15,741 nt of DNA from Bacteriovorax sp. UBA1852 (GTDB lineage: Bacteria > Bdellovibrionota > Bacteriovoracia > Bacteriovoracales > Bacteriovoracaceae): the NCBI GenBank assembly GCA_002338505.1, contig DDIK01000153.1, positions 1 through 15,741 of the forward strand. Direction: 5' to 3'. The notes under the pieces are model-generated. The model had not been told where the DNA came from. It saw only the letters and a program-made list of their open reading frames with translations, and ran no database searches. The number at the start of each line of letters is the position of its first letter. Position 1 is the first letter of the stretch. This document shows, piece by piece, positions 1 to 7,343 of this stretch. The translations under genes were made by a program, and so were the position numbers.

Positions 1-241
1 TTGTGATAGATCTAGCTCTCTCTAATTTGCTTCTACCTCTCCATGACTTGTAAACTCCAAAATTTGGAAAGATAAACAAAATTAAGAAAGCAGTTAGAAT
101 GAAAGAAAATAAGTATTCTCTAGATACGGGAATTCCCTTAAGGTAAATTTGATGAATAATGAAGGAGATCGTAATGACTCCAGCGATGTCTAAAAACTCA
201 GCTAGATAGCTGATGAAATTTAAAGAGGATCTATTCTTCAT
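1..241 (-). CDS. Partial N-terminus of an undecaprenyl-phosphate sugar-phosphate transferase (WcaJ/WbaP-like), cut by the window edge
   Basis: An open frame runs leftward from ATG at 241 off the window edge, giving 80 residues with no stop. Two hydrophobic stretches (about residues 16-30 and 44-60) are followed by FGVYKSWRGRSKLERA (61-76). Two membrane helices and then an FGxYxSWRGRS-type motif are what I know from the start of WcaJ/EPS sugar transferases, membrane enzymes that load the first hexose-1-phosphate onto undecaprenyl phosphate. The catalytic C-terminal domain would lie outside the window, so the call rests on the N-terminus only. An in-frame ATG at 283 would add 14 residues. Neither start has a well-spaced ribosome binding site: GAGG abuts the ATG at 241, and nothing precedes 283. 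It diverges from the polysaccharide operon beginning at 334, which fits a shared role in envelope polysaccharide. Confidence 0.66.
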   Translation of the reverse strand, partial: MKNRSSLNFISYLAEFLDIAGVITISFIIHQIYLKGIPVSREYLFSFILTAFLILFIFPNFGVYKSWRGRSKLERARSIT

Positions 242-333
242 CCTCAGGATTTTACATTCCGATGGCGCTCTATGTAAAGCCATAGTTCATGAGTATTGAT
301 AACTTTTAGCATTCATAATTTTAAGGATATAGT
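242..333. promoter_or_regulatory. Divergent intergenic region between the initiating transferase and the polysaccharide operon
   Basis: This 92-base AT-rich gap separates two divergent genes, so by position it should carry promoters for both. AAGGA at 323-327 is a good ribosome binding site 6 bases before the ATG at 334. I see TTGATA at 296-301 and CATAAT at 314-319, but only 12 bases separate them, too short for a standard sigma70 promoter, so I make no exact promoter call. If the leftward gene uses the ATG at 283, the gap shrinks to 50 bases. Confidence 0.35.
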
Positions 334-1569
334 ATGAAAATGATCGATTTTTCTAATCGCCTAACTTTGGCTTCAATTTGGTGCATTGTACTTTTTTCTT
401 TTGTATCATTAAGTGCGAGTGCGCTAAGTCATATCTTGATTATCATTCCTATATTCTTATCTTTATGTCTGCTTTATAAAAATGGTGAAAAAATTAAATT
501 TACAAAGAGTATGATCTTCTTAGGAGTGATGATTTTTTTCTGCGTCTTATCCGTGTTGTTTGCTCCTGATATAGATAACAAGTTTAAGCAAGCATCAAAA
601 GTTAAGTACTTTTTACTAGGCTTATTAGGAGTTTTCGCCTATCGAAATCTATTTAAAGTTTTTAAAAGAGAACAAGCTAAGACTATGTTTAATGTTTTTC
701 TAGTTCTAATAGCTATTGGTAACATTGCTGGTATACATGCACTTTTTGATGGTTTTCATTATTTAAGGTGGAAGGGGGCATCGGATGGAAGTAGAGCTGC
801 TGGAATGTATGGAATGGCAATTACTTATGGATATGGAATTGAATATATCGTTATTCTCCTTACGGGTTTGGCAGTAAACTTTTGGAGCAAATTAGATCAA
901 CTAGTAAATAAAAAACTATTTGTTTTCGCGATGATTACATGTTACTTGGGAATGTATTTTTCTTATACAAGAGGTGCTCTTTTGGCTTTTGTTATATCGA
1001 TACCTTTTTTGTTTATTCTTACAAAGAAGAAGTTATTTAAAGTATCGATGGTAGCCGGGCTCATTCTTGTTATATCTCTAACCACACTTGTATTTAGTAT
1101 TAGTGATGGAAATAAGTCTTTTGGTGATAATCGATTCTTGCTTTCTGCCCAAAACAAATCAAACTTAATTAGAATCTCCATATATGAAACCGTCTGGGAG
1201 GCTTTTAAGGAGAAGCCTTTTACTGGATGGGGTTATCGGAATTTTGAAAAAAATTCTTTTGAAATTAAAAGAAGGCATAACATTGATTATGCTGATTTCG
1301 GAGGCCATGCTCACAATAACTATCTTGAAATATTAGCAGGTTCAGGAATATTTGCTTTCCTTTCTCTTTTAGCCTTTTTGACGTATTGGTGGCGTGAGGT
1401 TTGGGCAAGAGCAGATGATTTAACAATTATTTTAATACCATTTTTAGTTTCTTTCCTGTTTTCGGGACTATTTCAGAACACGATTACGGATGGGGAGAAT
1501 ATGTTTGTAATTATGTTCATTTATACTGTTAGTCAGGGTATAAGTAAGAAACAGAAAATATTTTTATAG
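334..1569 (+). CDS. O-antigen ligase/polymerase-like integral membrane protein (Wzy_C / WaaL family)
   Basis: A 411-residue, mostly hydrophobic protein with about ten or more membrane segments. It has the marks of the Wzy_C family: GSRAAGMYG near 152-160, YTRGALLAF at 211-219 in the middle helices, and a large soluble loop (about 255-335) with GWGYRNF (298-304) and HAHNNYLEILAGSG (325-338) leading into the next helix. In WaaL ligases and Wzy-type polymerases this loop faces the periplasm, and its Arg/His residues are needed to transfer undecaprenyl-linked glycan to lipid A-core or to a growing chain. Sequence alone does not separate ligase from polymerase. The start ATG has AAGGA 6 bases upstream. 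It is the first gene of a rightward operon whose next three genes make a CDP-linked deoxysugar, so it probably handles a glycan containing that sugar (inference). Confidence 0.82.
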   Translation: MKMIDFSNRLTLASIWCIVLFSFVSLSASALSHILIIIPIFLSLCLLYKNGEKIKFTKSMIFLGVMIFFCVLSVLFAPDIDNKFKQASKVKYFLLGLLGVFAYRNLFKVFKREQAKTMFNVFLVLIAIGNIAGIHALFDGFHYLRWKGASDGSRAAGMYGMAITYGYGIEYIVILLTGLAVNFWSKLDQLVNKKLFVFAMITCYLGMYFSYTRGALLAFVISIPFLFILTKKKLFKVSMVAGLILVISLTTLVFSISDGNKSFGDNRFLLSAQNKSNLIRISIYETVWEAFKEKPFTGWGYRNFEKNSFEIKRRHNIDYADFGGHAHNNYLEILAGSGIFAFLSLLAFLTYWWREVWARADDLTIILIPFLVSFLFSGLFQNTITDGENMFVIMFIYTVSQGISKKQKIFL

Positions 1570-1572
1570 GTG
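1568..1572 (+). promoter_or_regulatory. Ribosome binding site that sets the rfbH start at 1579
   Basis: AGGTG overlaps the stop codon of the preceding membrane-protein gene and lies 6 bases before ATG 1579. A longer reading from GTG at 1570 would place the start inside this site with no binding site of its own, so ATG 1579 is preferred. Confidence 0.6.
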
Positions 1573-1578
1573 TGTATA

Positions 1579-2871
1579 ATGCGTGAAGAAATATTAAAAC
1601 TCTCAAGAGAGTATTTTGGAAAAAAATTAGAAAAGAAAAAAATTATTGCTGGAGAGGACTACATTCCACCTTCAGGGAAAGTTATGGATGAAGACGATAT
1701 GGAATTTCTTATCGATGCTTCATTAGATATGTGGCTTACTGCGGGTAGATATCATCAGCAATTTGAAAAAGAGTTTGCTTCTTATATGGAGCAAAAGCAT
1801 TGCCTCTTGGTGAACTCAGGCTCATCTGCAAACCTTGTAGCTTTTGCAGCATTAACTTCTCCACAGCTTGAAGATAAAGCAATAAAGAGTGGTGATGAAG
1901 TAATCACAGTTGCAGCGGGATTTCCAACTACAGTTAATCCAATCATTCAGCATGGATGTATCCCTGTATTTGTAGATATAGAGCTTGGAACTTACGAGAT
2001 TGATGTTAAGCAATTAGAGAAATCACTCTCGAGTAAGACGAAAGCGATAATGATAGCTCATACCTTAGGTAATATGTTTAACGTAAAAGAGGTAAAAGCA
2101 TTTTGTGAAGAACATGATCTTTGGTTGATTGAAGACTGTTGTGATGCAACGGGAGCAAGGTATGATGGGCAGATGGCCGGAACATTTGGTGATATAGCAA
2201 CGATTTCTTTCTATCCTGCACACCATATGACGATGGGAGAAGGTGGAGCTGTACTTACGAATTCTTTAAAACTTAAAAAAATAGCAGAGTCTTTTAGAGA
2301 TTGGGGAAGAGATTGTTGGTGTCCTCCAGGAGTCGATAACTCATGTAAAAAGCGTTTTGGGTGGCAGTTGGGAGATCTTCCAAAAGGTTATGACCATAAA
2401 TATATCTATTCGCATATAGGATATAATTTAAAAGTTACTGACATGCAGGCAGCAGTTGGTTTAGGTCAATTAAAAAAATTAAATGGGTTTATCAAAAAAA
2501 GAAACTCAAACTTTGAATACCTAAAAAATCAACTTAAAGAATTAGAGAATGTTTTAATACTTCCAAGAGCAACAGAAAATAGTGAAGCGAGTTGGTTTGG
2601 GTTTGTTATTTCAGTGAAGGAAAATTCTTCTGTGAGCAAGCAAGAGTTAGTTGAATTCTTGGAAGAGAATAAAATTGGTACAAGACAATTGTTTGCGGGG
2701 AATTTGATTCGTCAGCCACTGTATAAGAATACTGAATATAGAATTATTGGTGAACTTAAGAATACTGACTTTGTTATGGAAAATACATTTTGGGTTGGAG
2801 TGTGGCCTGGTCTCGATGAGGAGCATTTGAAATATATAGCAGATAAAATTAAAGAAAAATTTAGTGTATAG
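1579..2871 (+). CDS. rfbH: CDP-4-keto-6-deoxy-D-glucose 3-dehydrase (E1, RfbH/DdhC/AscC type)
   Basis: Removes the C3 hydroxyl of CDP-4-keto-6-deoxyglucose, the committed step to CDP-3,6-dideoxyhexoses, using pyridoxamine phosphate and a [2Fe-2S] cluster. The 430-residue protein has the DegT aminotransferase fold: NSGSSAN at 79-85 and the cofactor-ring aspartate region IEDCCD at 184-189. The usual PLP lysine is replaced by histidine in FYPAHHMTMGEGG (211-223, with H215 at the lysine position), the known signature of these dehydrases. The iron-sulfur ligands match the E1 pattern exactly: C188, then 57 residues, C246, 1 residue, C248, 7 residues, C256. I use ATG 1579 rather than the in-frame GTG 1570 because AGGTG sits 6 bases before it. 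It lies 9 bases after the membrane-protein gene and 9 bases before rfbF. The iron-sulfur reductase that recycles it (E3, DdhD/AscD) is not in the window. Confidence 0.95.
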   Translation: MREEILKLSREYFGKKLEKKKIIAGEDYIPPSGKVMDEDDMEFLIDASLDMWLTAGRYHQQFEKEFASYMEQKHCLLVNSGSSANLVAFAALTSPQLEDKAIKSGDEVITVAAGFPTTVNPIIQHGCIPVFVDIELGTYEIDVKQLEKSLSSKTKAIMIAHTLGNMFNVKEVKAFCEEHDLWLIEDCCDATGARYDGQMAGTFGDIATISFYPAHHMTMGEGGAVLTNSLKLKKIAESFRDWGRDCWCPPGVDNSCKKRFGWQLGDLPKGYDHKYIYSHIGYNLKVTDMQAAVGLGQLKKLNGFIKKRNSNFEYLKNQLKELENVLILPRATENSEASWFGFVISVKENSSVSKQELVEFLEENKIGTRQLFAGNLIRQPLYKNTEYRIIGELKNTDFVMENTFWVGVWPGLDEEHLKYIADKIKEKFSV

Positions 2872-2880
2872 GGGTTAATA

Positions 2881-3657
2881 GTGAAAGTAGTAATTTTAGC
2901 AGGTGGTTTTGGAACTAGACTTAGTGAAGAAACAGGAATTAGACCTAAGCCTATGGTAGAAATAGGAGATAAGCCAATACTTTGGCACATTATGAAGCAT
3001 TACTCGAGCTATGGTTACACTGACTTTGTTATTCTATGTGGATATATGGGATCTTTTATTAAAGAGTATTTTGCAAACTATTATCTTTCTCAAAGTTCGA
3101 TAACTTTTGATTTAAAAAATAATTCTATGGAAACTGTATCTTCGGACGTTGAGCCTTGGAAAGTAACTCTTCTTGATACAGGCTTAAATACAATGACAGG
3201 CGGTAGAATTAAAAAAGCAAAGGAAGTTATTGGAGATGAGCCATTTCTTTTAACATATGGGGATGGTGTCTCTGATGTAAACATTGGGAAGGTTGTTGAA
3301 GACCATAAGTCTCAAGGTAAGTTGTGTACAATGACTGCCGTTCAGCCTGGTGGTCGTTTTGGGGCACTTATTTTTGATTCTGATACTGGAGACTTGAGAG
3401 AGTTTAAAGAAAAACCTAAGTCAGAAGGTGGCTGGATTAATGGTGGTTTCTTTGTATGTGAGCCTGAAGTATTTGATTATATCGAAGACGGGGCTGAAGC
3501 TGTTTTTGAGAAGAAGCCTCTTGAGAAATTAGCACAAGATAATAAAATGAACTGCTATAAGCACAGTGGTTTTTGGAAGTGTATGGACACTCTAAACGAC
3601 AAGAAAGCACTTAATTCAATGTGGGAAAACGGAGAAGCTAAGTGGAAAACCTGGTAG
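2881..3657 (+). CDS. rfbF: Glucose-1-phosphate cytidylyltransferase
   Basis: Makes CDP-glucose from glucose-1-phosphate and CTP, the first step to CDP-linked 6-deoxy and 3,6-dideoxy sugars. The 258 residues match the family's usual size. The nucleotidyltransferase signature AGGFGTRLSEET is at 7-18, followed by RPKPMVEIG (21-29) with the phosphate-binding lysine. The metal-site motif YGDGVSD is at 126-132, EKPK at 177-180 and GGWINGGFFV at 183-192; the last two are typical of RfbF rather than of GalU or RmlA. The start is GTG, with AGGGG 6-7 bases upstream. The 3' end overlaps rfbG by 16 bases, suggesting translational coupling. It lies directly between rfbH and rfbG, the two enzymes that use its product line. 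Confidence 0.94.
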   Translation: MKVVILAGGFGTRLSEETGIRPKPMVEIGDKPILWHIMKHYSSYGYTDFVILCGYMGSFIKEYFANYYLSQSSITFDLKNNSMETVSSDVEPWKVTLLDTGLNTMTGGRIKKAKEVIGDEPFLLTYGDGVSDVNIGKVVEDHKSQGKLCTMTAVQPGGRFGALIFDSDTGDLREFKEKPKSEGGWINGGFFVCEPEVFDYIEDGAEAVFEKKPLEKLAQDNKMNCYKHSGFWKCMDTLNDKKALNSMWENGEAKWKTW

Positions 3658-4751
3658 ATAAGAACTTATTTCAAGGCATCTATAAGAATAGAAAAGTATT
3701 AGTAACAGGTCATACAGGGTTTAAAGGCTCTTGGTTATGTTTGTGGTTGAAGCAGATGGGCGCAGAAGTTTGTGGCTATTCCCTTCCTTCTCCAACGAGC
3801 CCTTCTCATTTTGAAGAACTTAATCTTGATATGAAGTCTGTGATAGGTGACATTAGAGATCAGTCACTGGTTCTTAAAACATTCGAAGAATTTCAGCCGG
3901 AGATTGTTTTTCATCTAGCAGCACAGCCCCTCGTACGTTATTCATATGAAAATCCCGATGAAACATTTGAGTCAAATGTCATGGGTTCTCTTCGTATCTA
4001 CGAAGCGGTGAGAAAAGTAGACTCAGTAAAAGCTTTGGTTTCTATAACCACCGATAAGGTCTATCACAATGATGAAAGTGGAAAAGCGTATAGTGAGGAT
4101 GATCGATTTGGCGGTAAGGACCCATATAGTGCTTCAAAAGCGGCTATGGAAATCTTAACTGCTTCATATATTCATTCATTTTTTAATATTGATGATTACG
4201 GTAGTAAGCATAACGTCCTTGTGTCTCCAGTTAGAGCGGGAAATGTTATTGGTGGCGGTGACTGGGCACAGGATAGACTTATTCCTGATATTGTGAAGGC
4301 AACGATTGAAGAGAGGCCTGTGGTGATTAGGTCGCCTGATTCAACTAGGCCTTGGCAACATGTTTTAGAGTCACTGTCTGGATATCTATTATTAGGTCAA
4401 AAACTATTAGAGGGAAATAGCAGTGTAGCCGGTGCTTATAATTTTGGTCCTTCTGTTGATGAAGACATTACAGTTGAACAAGTTGTGAAGTGTTTAAAGA
4501 AATATTGGAATAAAATCAATTATCAAATAGAGCGTCCTGATGTTGCATATCATGAAGCATCTCTTTTAAAGCTTGATAGTCAAAAAGCTATTGATTCTCT
4601 TGAGTGGAGTCCAGTTTGGAGTAGCTTTGAAGCATTAGAAAATACTATAACTTGGTATAAGGATTTTTATGAGAGCGAAGAGCTTTCGAGTCTTGAGTGT
4701 CTAAATAGTTATATAGCAGAAGCTAGAAAGAAAGCCTCTGCTTGGATATAA
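3642..4751 (+). CDS. rfbG: CDP-glucose 4,6-dehydratase
   Basis: Converts CDP-glucose to CDP-4-keto-6-deoxyglucose with a tightly bound NAD+, supplying the RfbH substrate. It is a 369-residue extended short-chain dehydrogenase. The Rossmann motif TGHTGFKGSWL is at 22-32, and HTGFKG is characteristic of CDP-glucose dehydratases. FHLAAQPLVRYSY is at 90-102, the catalytic TTDK at 136-139, and YSASK at 162-166 supplies the Tyr and Lys of the YxxxK dyad. The start is GTG inside the end of rfbF, with GGAG at 3631-3634, 7 bases before it. It ends the rightward polysaccharide operon, 13 bases from the convergent end of the aminotransferase gene. The order H-F-G differs from the F-G-H order I know from Salmonella and Yersinia clusters. 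Confidence 0.94.
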   Translation: MENLVDKNLFQGIYKNRKVLVTGHTGFKGSWLCLWLKQMGAEVCGYSLPSPTSPSHFEELNLDMKSVIGDIRDQSLVLKTFEEFQPEIVFHLAAQPLVRYSYENPDETFESNVMGSLRIYEAVRKVDSVKALVSITTDKVYHNDESGKAYSEDDRFGGKDPYSASKAAMEILTASYIHSFFNIDDYGSKHNVLVSPVRAGNVIGGGDWAQDRLIPDIVKATIEERPVVIRSPDSTRPWQHVLESLSGYLLLGQKLLEGNSSVAGAYNFGPSVDEDITVEQVVKCLKKYWNKINYQIERPDVAYHEASLLKLDSQKAIDSLEWSPVWSSFEALENTITWYKDFYESEELSSLECLNSYIAEARKKASAWI

Positions 4752-4764
4752 CTTAATTATCGAA

Positions 4765-5862
4765 TTAAATATTTTCTAAAACTGTTTCTATGACAACTCT
4801 TTGATCTTCATCAGAGAGATATGGGTGCATTGGTAACGAGACAACCTTTTTTGCAGCAGACTTAGAAGCTGGTGTATCAGTATTAGAGAATTCTTTATAC
4901 ACAGGCTGATCTGTAAGTTGTGTTGGGTAGTGAACAGCCGTCGGAACATTACTTTTTGAAAGTGACTCTCTAAAACTATCTCGATCTTCTACCTCTATCG
5001 TGAATTGTGCCCAAGAGCTAATGTGTCCTTCTGGGACTTCTTGCATCTTAATTTTACCATTGAAGGCTTCACGATATTTTGAAGCAACCTGATTTCTTAG
5101 CTCAATCTCTTTCGCAAATATATCTAGCTTTTCAATTAGGACAGCAGCCTGAATAGAGTCAAGGCGACCGTTAAATCCAATATGAATGTGATGATATCCT
5201 CTTTCCTGGCCATGATTTAGCAGCTGTCTCATTTTAAGTGCAAGGTCGTCATCATTGGTAAAAACTGCGCCGGCGTCTCCATACGCACCAAGAGGTTTCG
5301 CTGGATAAAATGATGTCGTTGAAATAGTTGCGATGTTACAAGACTTAACTCTTGTTCCATTGACTGTGTAGCTAGCTCCGAAGCTTTGAGCTCCATCCTC
5401 AATAATGGCAATCCCCTTCTCTTTTGAGATTTTCATAAGGCTTTCAAGATCGGCAGTTAATCCGTATAGAGAAACAGGCATGATAGCTTTTGTTTTAGGG
5501 GTAATTGCTTCACTCACCTTTAGAGGATCTATGTTATATGTGCTTGGGTCAATATCAACAAATACGGGAACTGCACCAAGAAGACTGACTACTTCAGCGG
5601 TTCCAAAAAATGTAAAATTAGGAACAATAACTTCATCACCGTGCTTGATATCTAGCGCTAGCATAGCAAGCATTAGAGCATCTGTTCCACTTCCACATCC
5701 TATAGAGTGTTTACAGTCAATGAATTTATTTAAGTTATTTTCAAGCTCTGCAACTTCTGGTCCCATGATATATTTACCATGTTCTAATATTGCATTTATT
5801 CTACTTTTAACTTTGTCTTCGATTAGTCCGTATTGTGATTTAAGATCTATAAAAGGTATCAT
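4765..5862 (-). CDS. DegT/DnrJ/EryC1/StrS-family sugar aminotransferase, WbpE-like
   Basis: A 365-residue PLP-dependent aminotransferase acting on nucleotide-linked keto sugars. Unlike RfbH it keeps the PLP lysine, K189 in FYPAKPLGAYGDAGA (185-199). It also has GCGSGTDAL (55-63) for phosphate binding, IIEDGAQSFGASY (153-165) with the ring-binding D156, and the HGQERGYHH and VPTAVHYP stretches. From memory its closest well-known relative is WbpE, which transaminates UDP-2-acetamido-2-deoxy-3-keto-glucuronic acid on the route to diacetamido-uronic acids. The exact substrate here is not settled by sequence, and the WbpA, WbpB and WbpD partners are not in the window. GGAG lies 5 bases before the ATG. 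The gene follows the UDP-glucose pyrophosphorylase gene by 11 bases on the same strand, so the two are probably co-transcribed. Confidence 0.88.
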   Translation of the reverse strand: MIPFIDLKSQYGLIEDKVKSRINAILEHGKYIMGPEVAELENNLNKFIDCKHSIGCGSGTDALMLAMLALDIKHGDEVIVPNFTFFGTAEVVSLLGAVPVFVDIDPSTYNIDPLKVSEAITPKTKAIMPVSLYGLTADLESLMKISKEKGIAIIEDGAQSFGASYTVNGTRVKSCNIATISTTSFYPAKPLGAYGDAGAVFTNDDDLALKMRQLLNHGQERGYHHIHIGFNGRLDSIQAAVLIEKLDIFAKEIELRNQVASKYREAFNGKIKMQEVPEGHISSWAQFTIEVEDRDSFRESLSKSNVPTAVHYPTQLTDQPVYKEFSNTDTPASKSAAKKVVSLPMHPYLSDEDQRVVIETVLENI

Positions 5863-5873
5863 AGGGTCTCCGA

Positions 5874-7313
5874 TTAATTTGTAATAACACCAGTTAGGTT
5901 TAAGTTTTTAAAGCTCTGTCTTGAAGAAAGATTTAATTCTTTTAAATTTATAATTTTACAATTTTTAAAATCCTCAAGAACATTATCTAGATTTTTGTAA
6001 TCATCAGGTAGCTTAATTTTTGGTAGCTCTTCTTTATTATTGTTAACTAGATGATAGTTTTTTTCGTTAAAAGAAAAACGATCAGAATGAAATTGCATAA
6101 AGTAATCAAACGCAGACTTTATTGGTGAGAAGAAACGCGTTCGAAATTTTAAAGGAATGTTTAAAATATGAACAATAGGTTTACCTGTCTTATCTCTCCA
6201 GAAGGAGTCTAGGTTTAAAAACACGGAGCCCATTGCTCCTTCAAGTTGAATATAGTTTTTCCCATTTTGGGACTTTGTATTTTGAATCAAATTAGGCAGA
6301 GCTGCTTCAAGAATTTCATTCTTATCGACATTAGCAAAAAGCTTTGTGAGAACTGATATATTTACAAGTACAAGATTTGTATTAAAGAATGCTTCATTAT
6401 CCCCATCTCTTAATCCGAGCTGTTCAAATAATTCAAGCTGACCACATTTCTCAGCTTGTGCTTTTTCAATAATCGTAAGATATGACTTACCATTTGGTTT
6501 CTTAAGGATAGATATTTGTCCACCTTTCATATCGTTTTGAGTCTTTGTTGTTGTAACCATGCAAATAGGAATCTCTTCCTCGATCATCCAACGGGTAATT
6601 GCTCTATCTGGAGTAGAACTTAAGTCCTCACCATTACCTATGCAGGCAATAATGTTTTCGCCTTTAGGTCTCTTGTTGCTGTCGAAAATACTTGCGATAG
6701 CTTCAAAACCAAATAGCCCATGTCCAGCTGGGGCAAGCCTATCTCTTGTTAGTGCACCAGATTCATCTATAGTAGGAAGATTGGTTTGAATGATAGGAGA
6801 AAATCTATTTAAATTACCAAATTGTTTATTTTTCCATATCTCATCGAATAATAAAGCAACATCTTCATTAATGATATCTTGATAAATTATCTCTTCAAAG
6901 CTTTCTTGCTTTTTGATGGCCTGAATGATTTGAGCCACTGCAATAGGGATCTCACCGTTTGATGTCTTAACAAAGAGGTCAGTCCCTTTTGCTCCAAGAC
7001 TTTCTCTACCATGATGTTTGAGATAGTTAGATCTTTCAATGCTTGAGCCTACTCCTCCGTGCATTTTCTTTAACCACAAAGTTGCATTTACTTTATCTTT
7101 GGATTTGTAAGAGTTACGAATATCTTCATAATTATGAGCAGGAAATTCATCAAGTAGTTCTTGTGAAGCAATTGCCGTTGGAAAGAGACTACTTGGTTGA
7201 TCAGGAGTATGTATGGACATACTTTGCTGCTCAACATCGAGTTGTTCTATAAGGCCTTTGAAATATAGTCTTTCGACATCATCTTTGATGACTTTATCTA
7301 AATCCATTTGCAA
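5874..7313 (-). CDS. Eukaryotic-type UTP-glucose-1-phosphate uridylyltransferase (UDPGP family)
   Basis: Probably makes UDP-glucose (or a related UDP-sugar) from UTP and the sugar-1-phosphate. This 479-residue protein resembles the eukaryotic UGP2 family, not bacterial GalU. The motifs run in the expected order: MHGGVGSSI (84-92, NTP loop), LAPAGHGLFGFEA (193-205), GNGEDLSSTPD (226-236, equivalent to NIDNLGATVD), TTTKTQNDMKGGQ (254-266), FFNTNLVLVN (309-318), QLEGAMGS (356-363) and FSPIKSAFDYF (395-405) with the late lysine K399. A short beta-helix-like tail (about 452-477) ends it. The NTP loop is odd: about 15 extra residues (92-106) stand between GGVGSS and GAKGTD. The start is unsettled. 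TTG 7313 has AGAGG 8 bases upstream, but a promoter almost on top of it would fit a leaderless start at ATG 7307. It is followed by the aminotransferase gene. Confidence 0.83.
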   Translation of the reverse strand: MQMDLDKVIKDDVERLYFKGLIEQLDVEQQSMSIHTPDQPSSLFPTAIASQELLDEFPAHNYEDIRNSYKSKDKVNATLWLKKMHGGVGSSIERSNYLKHHGRESLGAKGTDLFVKTSNGEIPIAVAQIIQAIKKQESFEEIIYQDIINEDVALLFDEIWKNKQFGNLNRFSPIIQTNLPTIDESGALTRDRLAPAGHGLFGFEAIASIFDSNKRPKGENIIACIGNGEDLSSTPDRAITRWMIEEEIPICMVTTTKTQNDMKGGQISILKKPNGKSYLTIIEKAQAEKCGQLELFEQLGLRDGDNEAFFNTNLVLVNISVLTKLFANVDKNEILEAALPNLIQNTKSQNGKNYIQLEGAMGSVFLNLDSFWRDKTGKPIVHILNIPLKFRTRFFSPIKSAFDYFMQFHSDRFSFNEKNYHLVNNNKEELPKIKLPDDYKNLDNVLEDFKNCKIINLKELNLSSRQSFKNLNLTGVITN

Positions 7314-7314
7314 G

Positions 7315-7343
7315 ATTATAACCTCTAAGCTTTATCAAGACAA
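7315..7343 (-). promoter_or_regulatory. Candidate sigma70-type promoter for the pyrophosphorylase-aminotransferase operon
   Basis: On the minus strand TTGTCT (7343-7338) is followed by exactly 17 bases and then a perfect TATAAT (7320-7315). The -35 matches the consensus at 4 of 6 positions. Transcription would begin near 7307-7308, at or beside the ATG at 7307, giving a leaderless or nearly leaderless message. The AGAGG ribosome-site candidate lies in the spacer and would then be untranscribed. In an AT-rich genome TATAAT can occur by chance, so this is a candidate only. Confidence 0.45.
7322..7326 (-). promoter_or_regulatory. Ribosome binding site candidate for a TTG start at 7313
   Basis: AGAGG on the minus strand lies 8 bases before TTG 7313 but 14 bases before ATG 7307, so it favours the TTG start if the message begins further upstream. 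It competes with the leaderless reading implied by the overlapping promoter candidate. Confidence 0.4.

Noticed and set aside
296..319. TTGATA and CATAAT as a promoter for the polysaccharide operon
   Set aside because: The boxes are only 12 bases apart, incompatible with a normal sigma70 promoter.
1570..1578. GTG start adding three residues (MCI) to RfbH
   Set aside because: This GTG lies within the AGGTG ribosome site that serves ATG 1579 and has no upstream site of its own.
4753..4768. TTAATT-ATCG-AATTAA palindrome between the convergent ends of rfbG and the aminotransferase gene
   Set aside because: The position suits a two-way terminator, but the stem is six A-T pairs only, with no strong T-run after it. 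It is too weak to call in an AT-rich genome.
5405..5884. Rightward open frame of about 159 codons opposite the aminotransferase gene
   Set aside because: It is wholly antisense to a well-supported gene, has no recognisable motif, and matches the usual shadow of a conserved coding strand.
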